From assembly GCA_024694125.1 (NCBI GenBank), contig JAILKE010000023.1, forward strand, positions 1-52,646: 52,646 bases of DNA, given 5' to 3'. A program made the position numbers and the translations under genes. Under the pieces are notes generated by a model, which worked only from the letters and a program-made list of their open reading frames with translations, searched no databases and had not been told where the DNA came from. The DNA is from Bacteroidales bacterium. GTDB lineage: Bacteria > Bacteroidota > Bacteroidia > Bacteroidales > UBA3663. Numbering within the stretch: position 1 is the first letter of the stretch; each line of letters begins with the position of its first letter. Below are positions 1 to 7,172 of the stretch, in pieces.

Positions 1-177
1 GGAGTGAAAAGGTAGTAAAAGGGACGTTTGCTATTATCGGCGGGAGTTTCAGAGGAAGTTTGTATCGTCCCTTTCTCTCCCCTTTTACTACTTTTTTTAG
101 CCTTTCCCTACTCTCAACTGAAGCTTGCGAAAGTTGAGTTATTGATTGTCGAATAAATAAACGGAAAAGGGCAAGGA
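1..177. other. Gene-free left edge with inverted repeat
   Basis: No gene is visible. GTAGTAAAAGG near base 12 pairs with CCTTTTACTAC at about 82-92, and GGGACG pairs with CGTCCC further in. The right arm is followed by a run of T, so on the plus strand this looks like a terminator for a gene left of the window. The gldH stop codon is at 178, so the same structure may also end that minus-strand transcript. Confidence 0.45.
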
Positions 178-618
178 TCAATGCAACGTGGCGGTCACAG
201 AAAGGATGTGCTGCACCTCACGGTCCGGCCATATCTGCATGACGTACGAGCCGGTATCGGGGAAAACAAAGTCGCACTGCGTGACGTCGAACTCCTTTAC
301 CTGGGTCGATGACCAACTGCCCGTGGGACGGCCCTCCTCGTCGCCCAACGGCAACGCCACCCTGTAGGTATGGTCCTGCAGCCGCACATGCACGATCAAG
401 TCCGCCATAGGATAGACACACTCCGAACGGACCGCCAGCGACAGTCGGCAGGGATAATCACGCCGCAACGGATAACGTGGTGAGGGTACCGACTCCACAC
501 GCATCGGGTAACAAAGGGTATCGGTCGGTGTCCATGCATCAGCATCGACATCGACCGAAGTATCGTACATCCTACCCTCACTGCACGCCAGGAGCAGGAG
601 CGTTGTTGTTGCCACCAT
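178..618 (-). CDS. gldH: GldH-type gliding motility lipoprotein
   Basis: Outer-membrane-bound lipoprotein of the GldH family, found throughout Bacteroidetes. Its role is best known from gliding and type IX secretion in flavobacteria; in non-gliding gut Bacteroidales the function is not settled. The product of about 146 residues starts with a short hydrophobic stretch ending in LLLLAC, a lipobox with Cys12. The body has the expected beta-rich pattern and ends in a strand-like segment. The start at 618 puts the lipobox at the N-terminus; the longer open frame upstream is a low-complexity Arg/Pro shadow of the neighbouring gene. The first 40 bp overlap the 3' end of the RicT-like gene, so the two are probably translationally coupled. 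GldH downstream of a PSP1-domain gene is a familiar Bacteroidales arrangement. Confidence 0.82.
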   Translation of the reverse strand: MVATTTLLLLACSEGRMYDTSVDVDADAWTPTDTLCYPMRVESVPSPRYPLRRDYPCRLSLAVRSECVYPMADLIVHVRLQDHTYRVALPLGDEEGRPTGSWSSTQVKEFDVTQCDFVFPDTGSYVMQIWPDREVQHILSVTATLH

Positions 619-1822
619 TAGGGCCCTTACGATTCGGGTCCTTGCGCGGCTTACCGCCCTGAGGGCGACCCTTGCCGGCAGGACGATTGTCGCCCGCAGG
701 CTTGGATTGGTTGGCAGGTTTGGCATTGTTGGCGGGATTTGCATTGTTGGCGGGGGCATTGCCCTTCTTGGCCTTCGGGGCATTGCCGGCTCCACGTTTC
801 TTGCGACGGCGATCGAAGCGGTTGAGCGCCTCATCACCTACTCCATCGGTAAACTGCGGTATCTCGGCCTCCACTTCGCCCTTCTCGAGCGAGAGTTTCT
901 CGGGCTTCTGACCATGCTTGTTCATCTCTATCACCTCCATGGCACGCCGTACCGAAATGGTAACGAGGTTGAAAGGCCCATCCTTCGAGGTACTGTACTG
1001 GATGGTCTGTGCCAGGATATCGGCCTTGAAGTAATAGTAATCGCTGTCCAGGGTCTGCAGCACGACATCCTTGGAAGGCAGACGCTTGGAGCACTCCATG
1101 TAGCAATCTACCTCGAAGTTCATGCAACACTTGAGCTTGGCACACTGACCGGCGAGCTTCTGCGGATTGAGCGACAGGTCCTGGAACCGGGCTGCCGCCG
1201 TGCCGACACTCTGGAACTTGGTGAGCCACTTGGCACAACACAGTTCACGGCCACAGGGACCGATGCCGCCTATACGGCCAGCCTCCTGTCGGGCTCCGAT
1301 CTGCTTCATCTCGATGCGCACCTTGAAGGCCTCGGCCAGTACCTTGATCAACTGGCGGAAATCGACTCGGCCATCGGCGATGTAGTAGAAGATGGCCTTC
1401 TGTCCATCGCCCTGATACTCGACGTCGCCTATCTTCATCTCCAGACCGAGGTCCTGAGCTATCTGGCGACTGCGTATCATGGTCTCGTGCTCGCGCGCCT
1501 TGGCTTCGTGATAACGCACCATATCCGACTCACGCACCAGGCGAAAGACTTTCTTGGTGGCCTCGGGGTCATCGAAGTGGTAACCTGACTTCTTCATCTG
1601 CAGGTGTACCAGATAACCCGTGAGCGTGACCTCGCCGATGTCGTGGCCGGGATTACCCTCCACGGCGACCCAGTCGCCGGGGTGCAGTTCGAGGTTGTCC
1701 TTGTTCAGGTAGTAGCCCTTGCGGGTGTTCTTGAACTGGACCTCGATGTATGGGCACTGGCTGGTCAGCTCGGGAGCATCGTCCAGCCAGTCGGTCACCA
1801 TCAGGGGTTTGTTACTTCGCAT
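578..1822 (-). CDS. ricT: PSP1-domain protein, RicT/YaaT-like
   Basis: A 414-residue protein with the PSP1 C-terminal domain. In Bacillus the homologue RicT (YaaT) joins RicA and RicF in an Fe-S-containing complex that affects RNase Y; whether that holds here is inference. The core includes [12 protein letters not shown], a [12 protein letters not shown] segment, and cysteine clusters [10 protein letters not shown] and CAKLKCC, the expected metal or Fe-S ligands. The last 70 residues are a low-complexity Asn/Pro/Lys/Gly tail absent from Bacillus homologues. The start overlaps the RNase Y stop by 11 bp; an in-frame Met eight residues in (1801) is an alternative. Sitting directly downstream of the RNase Y gene fits the known RicT-RNase Y link. 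Confidence 0.85.
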   Translation of the reverse strand: MRSNKPLMVTDWLDDAPELTSQCPYIEVQFKNTRKGYYLNKDNLELHPGDWVAVEGNPGHDIGEVTLTGYLVHLQMKKSGYHFDDPEATKKVFRLVRESDMVRYHEAKAREHETMIRSRQIAQDLGLEMKIGDVEYQGDGQKAIFYYIADGRVDFRQLIKVLAEAFKVRIEMKQIGARQEAGRIGGIGPCGRELCCAKWLTKFQSVGTAAARFQDLSLNPQKLAGQCAKLKCCMNFEVDCYMECSKRLPSKDVVLQTLDSDYYYFKADILAQTIQYSTSKDGPFNLVTISVRRAMEVIEMNKHGQKPEKLSLEKGEVEAEIPQFTDGVGDEALNRFDRRRKKRGAGNAPKAKKGNAPANNANPANNAKPANQSKPAGDNRPAGKGRPQGGKPRKDPNRKGPNGGNNNAPAPGVQ

Positions 1823-3350
1823 AGCTTACGGCACGTGTTTCGCGGATCACAGTAATCTTGACCTGACCCGGATAGGTCATCTCCTTCTGAATCTTGGTAG
1901 CAATATCGGTAGAGAGCTGCTCTGCATCGGCATCGGAAATCTTGTCCGCACCGACGATGACGCGCAGTTCTCGGCCTGCCTGGATGGCATAGGTCTTCTG
2001 TACGCCTGGATATGACTGAGCGAGGTTCTCCAGGTCGTTGAGACGCTTGATGTATGCCTCGACTATCTCGCGGCGTGCACCAGGACGGGCACCCGAGATG
2101 GCATCGCATATCTGTACGATAGGAGCAATGTCGCTGGTCATCTCGCACTCCTCGTGGTGTGCGGCGATGGCATTGACGATATCGGGTTTCTCGTGATACT
2201 CCTCGGCAATCTTGGCGCCCAGTGCTGCGTGTGGCAATTCTGGTTCGTCGTCCGGTACCTTGCCGATATCGTGGAGCAGACCGGCACGGCGGGCTTTCTT
2301 GACATTGAGGCCCAACTCGGCTGCCATGATGGCGCACAGATTGGCGGTCTCACGGGCATGCTGGAGCAGGTTCTGACCGTAGCTGGAACGATACTTCATC
2401 TTGCCTATCATGCGGATCAACTCAGGATGCAAGCCGTGTACGCCCATATCGATGGCGGTACGCTTGCCGGTCTCGATGATCTCCTCCTCCAACTGCTTGC
2501 GCACCTTGGCTACAACCTCCTCGATACGTGCTGGGTGGATACGGCCATCGAGCACCAACTGATGCAGGGCGAGACGAGCCACCTCACGACGGACTGGGTC
2601 ATAGCATGAGAGTACGATAGCCTCGGGTGTGTCATCGACGATGATCTCCACGCCGGTAGCTGCCTCGAGGGCTCGGATGTTGCGGCCCTCGCGACCGATG
2701 ATGCGGCCCTTGACCTCGTCCGAATCGATATGGAACACGGTGACGGCATTCTCGACGGCAGTCTCGGATGCCACGCGCTGGATGGTCTTGATGACGATGG
2801 CCTTGGCCTCCTTGTTGGCGGTCATGCGGGCATCGTCCATAATCTCGTTGATGTAGCTGGCTGCCTCGGTACGAGCCTCGTCCTTGAGGCTATCCACGAG
2901 CTTGGTCTTGGCCTCGTCGGCGCTGAGGCCTGCTATCTGTTCGAGCATCTTGCGGCCCTCGGCTATGCGGGCATCGGCCTCATGGCCCTTCTGCTCGGTG
3001 ATTTCGATCTGACGCTGCAACTGCTCGCGCGTGCGGTCGTTCTCGGCGATCTTACTGTCGAGGTCATGCTGAGTCTGCTGCGCCTGCTGCTGCATCTGTC
3101 GGATGCGCTGTTCGTTCTGCTGCATCTTCTGATTGCGCTGATTAGCCTGACGGTCCAGGTCACTCTGCATGCGAGAGATCTTCTCCTTGGCCTCGAGGAT
3201 TTTCTTTTCCTTGAGCACGTCGCCCTCCTTTTCGGCTTCGGCCAACGCACTTTTATAGGTTTTTTTCAGGACAAAAGTCCATATGCAAGCTGCCAGGGCA
3301 CCGCCAATGACGAGGCCGATAACTGCTGCCAGAATAATTGCAATATCCAT
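1812..3350 (-). CDS. rny: Ribonuclease Y
   Basis: Membrane-anchored endoribonuclease that starts mRNA decay. The 512-residue length is normal. It has one N-terminal transmembrane helix (about 5-27), a long Lys/Glu/Gln-rich coiled coil to about 150, a KH domain with [10 protein letters not shown], and an HD domain with the pair His360-Asp361 in [10 protein letters not shown], followed by the AAHHEE motif. All catalytic features look intact. It lies between zapA and the RicT-like gene, all on the minus strand. Confidence 0.96.
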   Translation of the reverse strand: MDIAIILAAVIGLVIGGALAACIWTFVLKKTYKSALAEAEKEGDVLKEKKILEAKEKISRMQSDLDRQANQRNQKMQQNEQRIRQMQQQAQQTQHDLDSKIAENDRTREQLQRQIEITEQKGHEADARIAEGRKMLEQIAGLSADEAKTKLVDSLKDEARTEAASYINEIMDDARMTANKEAKAIVIKTIQRVASETAVENAVTVFHIDSDEVKGRIIGREGRNIRALEAATGVEIIVDDTPEAIVLSCYDPVRREVARLALHQLVLDGRIHPARIEEVVAKVRKQLEEEIIETGKRTAIDMGVHGLHPELIRMIGKMKYRSSYGQNLLQHARETANLCAIMAAELGLNVKKARRAGLLHDIGKVPDDEPELPHAALGAKIAEEYHEKPDIVNAIAAHHEECEMTSDIAPIVQICDAISGARPGARREIVEAYIKRLNDLENLAQSYPGVQKTYAIQAGRELRVIVGADKISDADAEQLSTDIATKIQKEMTYPGQVKITVIRETRAVSYAK

Positions 3351-3464
3351 AGATAATTATAAAGAATATATGTTGAGTGAGTCCATAGCCTATGCCACAG
3401 ACGCAGATAGAGATTGTGCAGTTAATAAGGAGTATTTATGGTAAATAAGACGAAGTGTATCGTA

Positions 3465-3758
3465 TCAGCGATCCAAATTGAACGACTCTAAATCGTCAGC
3501 AATCGCCTTCACTGAGTTTTGTACCGACTCTATATCGGTTTCACGGTGCAGTCGAACGTATTGAGCGGCTATATCCAGAAGAGCGAAAGAAAGCATGTGA
3601 TAGGAAGAGAGGTTGGAAACTCTATATTTTTTCTGGTATGCAGTCAGTCGCTCATTGATGAGACGAGCGGCTTCCCTGTAAACAGGCTCATCGTCAGGAT
3701 CTACGACGAGCGGGTGCTTCATTTCGCCAACTTGTATGTTGATGTTCACTTTATCCAT
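3465..3758 (-). CDS. zapA: Cell division protein ZapA
   Basis: Small FtsZ-ring-associated protein of 97 residues, which bundles FtsZ filaments in characterised species. The N-terminal half (VNINIQVGEMKHPLVV, then REAARLINERL) is the ZapA globular domain and the C-terminal half is helical. The first 8 bp overlap the end of the upstream coiled-coil gene, implying coupled translation. The 114 bp between its stop and rny contains no gene that I can support. Confidence 0.88.
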   Translation of the reverse strand: MDKVNINIQVGEMKHPLVVDPDDEPVYREAARLINERLTAYQKKYRVSNLSSYHMLSFALLDIAAQYVRLHRETDIESVQNSVKAIADDLESFNLDR

Positions 3759-4059
3759 TGAGCCTTGTTAAGCACAAATCTATCTCGCGTATGATGGCGA
3801 GATACCTGTCGCGGAGATTCTGAATCTCGTCGGTCGTAGCTCCCATAGCTGTACCGGCGCGCAGGCCTTGATATTTGTCAGTCAGTTCCTTGTTGGCTGT
3901 TTCGAGCGTCTCGATACGAGTTTGCTGTTCCTCGAGCTGTTGTCTGAGGCTCTGCACTGTGTCCTCGGCTTTCTGGCACCGAGTCATAGTCAGTTTCACC
4001 AAACCACGCAACCTCTCTATTTGATCGGCCAAACGGGTATCTCCATTGTCGATAGTCAT
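3751..4059 (-). CDS. ZapB-like coiled-coil protein
   Basis: A 102-residue, almost entirely helical protein. Residues about 8-65 form a heptad-patterned coiled coil (ERLRGLVK, QSLRQQLEEQQ, ETLETANKEL). It overlaps zapA by 8 bp at its 3' end. Position, size and coiled coil suggest a ZapA partner analogous to ZapB, but sequence similarity to proteobacterial ZapB cannot be claimed from the window. It is the first gene of the zapA-rny-ricT-gldH run. Confidence 0.75.
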   Translation of the reverse strand: MTIDNGDTRLADQIERLRGLVKLTMTRCQKAEDTVQSLRQQLEEQQTRIETLETANKELTDKYQGLRAGTAMGATTDEIQNLRDRYLAIIREIDLCLTRLNG

Positions 4060-4085
4060 GCAGGTCTTCTAACTAAAAATCCGTA

Positions 4086-4093
4086 CAAAGATA
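4086..4093 (-). promoter_or_regulatory. -7 box for the zapBA-rny run
   Basis: On the minus strand this reads TATCTTTG, a good match to the Bacteroidetes -7 element TAnnTTTG, 26 bp upstream of the coiled-coil gene start. No clear TTTG -33 box lies at the right distance. Confidence 0.55.
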
Positions 4094-4310
4094 ACAAGTT
4101 TTTTCGAGAGTCAGCATTTTTATTATCTTTTTTTTTGATTTTCATTCATTTTTTTGCATAAAATGGCACAACTAAGCATTTTTTTGCAATAATTTCAACG
4201 TTTTATAATCACTTTGTGCACCATGGATGTGCTTTCTGATTGCCAGAAATTGCCATGTCGGTATAATAGACTGCGCCATCGGGCAAACCCGAAATATGAG
4301 CGTGACGCAA

Positions 4311-4525
4311 CTCCAGCCGCAAGTATAGCCAAGTATAGGCAAAAGTATAGGGGGGTAAAATTTGGAAGGGCGGAAAAATGGCCGTACCTTTGCACCGCTG
4401 TCAAGTAGAAACCGACCCGGAATATCGATATCGGCACGATCCCGACAGCATACGTTCTTTGACATACGGAACGCTCCCCCATCATTGGTCCAAAGGTGGA
4501 TATGACAAGGGAGCGCATTGAAAAA
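4311..4525 (+). promoter_or_regulatory. Promoter-boxA leader element A
   Basis: A composite element, also present inverted at 22776-22985. In order: three AAGTATAG repeats (4321-4350, 10-11 bp apart), a G run, a -33 TTTG (4361-4364), a 20 bp spacer, the -7 TACCTTTG (4385-4392), about 60 bp of diverged leader, then a conserved block containing GTTCTTTGACA (4454-4464), which resembles the boxA of Bacteroidetes rRNA leaders. A hairpin follows (CGCTCCC 4472-4478 with GGGAGCG 4509-4515), then ATTGAAAA. It reads rightward into the 3' end of the convergent metallopeptidase gene, so it serves no evident protein gene. It could make a small RNA of about 120 nt or be an orphan rRNA-type leader. Confidence 0.75.
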
Positions 4526-4551
4526 AACTACGGAAACCGCTGCAGGCATCC

Positions 4552-6591
4552 TCACAGATGCAGTTTCACTATGACCGTGGCGCGATAGGTCTTGCCATCG
4601 GGTGCATCGTACAGAACTGCCTGACGCAGGGTATAGGTCTGGCCCGCCGTGAGTCGTCCCGGATATTGTCCCACCTTACACTGGAACGAAGCCGGGAACA
4701 TCTCGGCGAAGATGGCTGCCGAACTGTCGTAACCGGTCACTGCTCCATAGGTCGTGTACCAATAACCGAGACAGGTGCTGGAACTGGTCGTCGTGGTGGT
4801 ACCATAGGTGATGATGCCCGAAGTGGTGCTGGCACCGAATCGGGGGTTGGCACTCTTGGCCGCACGGACCGACGCAAGCTGCTCGGAGGTGATGCCCAAT
4901 GCCTGACAGATGGCATCCTTGTCGTACTGCACCATCACGCTGCTGTAGCTGCTGGAGCTGTAGGCAAGATAGGCATCGACCGTGAGCGTCGTGTCGCAAC
5001 GCTGGTAGTCGTCGGGAAAATCGTCCGACGTATAGGTGTGGAACACGCCCTTGGGGCCTGTACCGGTCATCTGCACGCGATAGGGCCACTGCTCATCGTT
5101 GGTGGCAGGGGCCGAGGCATAACGGCTCCACTCGTGATGCCACCACTGCGTCGGCGCACCCATCACAACCAACCAGAGACGCGAGGCGCCCTCGGGGACG
5201 GTGTAGGTATAGCTGCCGGAACGGGTAGTCTGCATCGCGCCGTACTGGGTCGAACCATCGGTCATATAGGCCACTACACCCCAACGCCAACCGGCACGAT
5301 CGGCATAGACGGTCTTGTAGCCAGCCTCGTCGGTCAGTCCCTCGAAACGGATCTGCACGTCGGTGCCTGCTGCAGGCAACTTGAGTTCGGTGATGTTGTA
5401 GCCATAGTTCTGCGGGCAATAGTCGGCGCTGGGCTGATACCACGACTCGCCATTCACGGTGACCTCCTCCAGTCGGTTGGGGTGTGCTCCGATGCGAAGT
5501 CGGGCATAATCGCGCACGGCATCGACATCCCAGGTACACATGTGTGCATAACAATCGTACATCAGTGCCGAGAAATCGTCCTGGCTCAGTCCCTGCATAC
5601 GGCGGATGGCATCGACGGGATCCTCGGGGAACTGGCTCTCGCGCCACAATCGGCCGATGAAGTCCTGGCCATACACCTGGCAGAGGTAGTCCTGGTAGAA
5701 ACAGTTGTTGTAACGGATATCTTCGTGCAACATATTGAGATGGCACGTACGCATGTAGGCTTCGAAATATTCTCCATCGGAGAACTGCCGCTCGGGATAG
5801 ACTTTGTACCCCTGCCAGTTGGCACAATCCTCCCAGAAGGAGTTGTCGCCCGAACCATCGGCTGCAAATCCCCAACCGAAACCATGGGTGCCATTGGCGC
5901 CATTATCAACATCGGTCAGGTACTGGAAGGTATGTCCCACCTCGTGCGCCACGGTATGTCCGCCACGCGCCTGGTAGGCCGACGGGGAGAGATTGAGCAG
6001 ACCGACTGCCTTGTCCTCGCCGCTGCCCGATGCAATCCAGTCACTGCTGTTGTACATGCGCATCACAATCTTGTAGTTGTCGGTTCCCTTGCTCTGACCG
6101 GGTACGACGAAGCCCAATTGTCCCACATACACGTCCCAGGCTCGTTCGGCGGCTGCCAAGATGTAATCGGCATCGAACGAAACGCCCTTCTCCCAGAAGA
6201 CGACGAAGTGCTCGCTCTCCTTCGAACGTTCGAAGCACCACTGATTGGACGAATTGGTGAAGTCGCCCGTCATGCTGGAAGGTTGGTACAGATATCGGCC
6301 CGGATTGGTCAACATGAACTGTCCAGGGGCACTTTTGGTTGGATAGATGATGTAACGCGGCGTGACGCTGGAGTCATGGCTCAATGCCTTGGCATAGGAG
6401 GTGGAGAAGACGATGGTATCGTAGTCCGCCACGGACCAGAAGCGATTGGGCGTGAATCGGTTATCATAGCGTAGCCACAAGGTATCGGGATGCGCAGCCT
6501 GCTGGGCACGGGCCGACGGACATAGCGCCCCACTGCCCACCAGGGCAAGGAGCAACGGAAGGGTATGACGTAGTGAATGGAAGGATTTCAT
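4552..6591 (-). CDS. Secreted metallopeptidase-like protein (DUF6055/DUF4859-like)
   Basis: A 679-residue secreted protein with signal peptide about 1-30 (ending near ARAQQ). The zincin motif His-Glu-Val-Gly-His at 216-220 sits in a VAHEVGHTFQ context, followed by an acidic, aromatic-rich catalytic region (GFGWGF, FWEDCANWQGYKVYP). A middle beta-sandwich-like region (about 390-510) and a C-terminal DUF4859-like domain (QYDKDAICQALGITSEQL) follow. The substrate is unknown; Bacteroidales proteins of this shape are surface or secreted peptidases. The start at 6591 overlaps the stop of the preceding small secreted protein as ATGA, so the two are coupled. A longer frame upstream lacks a sensible signal peptide. 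Confidence 0.72.
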   Translation of the reverse strand: MKSFHSLRHTLPLLLALVGSGALCPSARAQQAAHPDTLWLRYDNRFTPNRFWSVADYDTIVFSTSYAKALSHDSSVTPRYIIYPTKSAPGQFMLTNPGRYLYQPSSMTGDFTNSSNQWCFERSKESEHFVVFWEKGVSFDADYILAAAERAWDVYVGQLGFVVPGQSKGTDNYKIVMRMYNSSDWIASGSGEDKAVGLLNLSPSAYQARGGHTVAHEVGHTFQYLTDVDNGANGTHGFGWGFAADGSGDNSFWEDCANWQGYKVYPERQFSDGEYFEAYMRTCHLNMLHEDIRYNNCFYQDYLCQVYGQDFIGRLWRESQFPEDPVDAIRRMQGLSQDDFSALMYDCYAHMCTWDVDAVRDYARLRIGAHPNRLEEVTVNGESWYQPSADYCPQNYGYNITELKLPAAGTDVQIRFEGLTDEAGYKTVYADRAGWRWGVVAYMTDGSTQYGAMQTTRSGSYTYTVPEGASRLWLVVMGAPTQWWHHEWSRYASAPATNDEQWPYRVQMTGTGPKGVFHTYTSDDFPDDYQRCDTTLTVDAYLAYSSSSYSSVMVQYDKDAICQALGITSEQLASVRAAKSANPRFGASTTSGIITYGTTTTTSSSTCLGYWYTTYGAVTGYDSSAAIFAEMFPASFQCKVGQYPGRLTAGQTYTLRQAVLYDAPDGKTYRATVIVKLHL

Positions 6592-7028
6592 CGTATCTGG
6601 ATTTTGTAGGTAAGACTGCCCTGGCGTACCATATATACGCCCGATGTAAGTGTCTGCAAAGCCGCATCGCCCCTGCCCTGCCACACTACGCTGCCCGAAG
6701 CATCGTAGATGGTGACCCGTTCGGTACGGGACAATGCATCGGCACTGATCTGAATCAAGTCCGACGCTCCCTGACGGGTACCCTCAGCACCACTGTAGTC
6801 TGTCGTCGTATATCGGAAGGACTCGACCTGGAGCACATCGTAATGCTCGCCATTGAGCACCAACGAACCGTCGGCCTTCATGATGAGACGCGGATGCTCA
6901 TCGGCCGATACGAGATAATAGACCTGCGTGCCATCGGCCAGATTGAGTACCAGACTATTGGCCCTCGCCAATGGCGCAGTCGTAGGCAGCGCCAACAACG
7001 CTGCAATCAGTAATCGCGGTATTTTCAT
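6588..7028 (-). CDS. Small secreted protein with sorting-tail-like C-terminus
   Basis: A 146-residue protein with a clear signal peptide (KIPRLLIAALLALPTTAPLARA). Residues 25-75 form a beta-rich stretch seen at the ends of many Prevotella and Bacteroides secreted proteins. The last 45 residues (VTIYDASGSVVW, then GVYMV and a final basic strand) resemble the type A C-terminal sorting domain recognised by the type IX secretion system. No catalytic motif is visible. It overlaps the metallopeptidase by an ATGA and may be its partner. Confidence 0.6.
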   Translation of the reverse strand: MKIPRLLIAALLALPTTAPLARANSLVLNLADGTQVYYLVSADEHPRLIMKADGSLVLNGEHYDVLQVESFRYTTTDYSGAEGTRQGASDLIQISADALSRTERVTIYDASGSVVWQGRGDAALQTLTSGVYMVRQGSLTYKIQIR

Positions 7029-7100
7029 GTGAAATTAAATTTAACGGATATGGGTATAGAGTCGCTACGGTGGTAATGTTCGATGGTAGTAAGGTAATTT

Positions 7101-7159
7101 GGTTATAAGGTGTAGCTACAATGGCTATTGTATAAACTATTGTAACTCACCTTATAACC
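7101..7159. repeat. 12-bp perfect inverted repeat
   Basis: GGTTATAAGGTG (7101-7112) pairs exactly with CACCTTATAACC (7148-7159). TACAAT and ATTGTA form an inner hairpin. It lies between the glycosidase stop and the small secreted protein start. There is no T run on either side in the minus direction, so a processing or regulatory structure is as likely as a terminator. Confidence 0.6.
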
Positions 7160-7172
7160 TGTAAACCTCATA

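Noticed and set aside
4440-4525. Start of an rRNA operon
   Set aside because: The boxA-like leader is not followed by 16S sequence; the next feature is the 3' end of a protein gene.
4172-4555. Minus-strand frames through element A
   Set aside because: They run through promoter and hairpin sequence, and similar frames arise in the inverted copy, so they reflect the element and not a protein.
4558-6474. Long open frame antisense to the metallopeptidase
   Set aside because: It is the mirror of a well-supported gene; no start signal or known domain, and its composition follows the codon bias of the sense gene.
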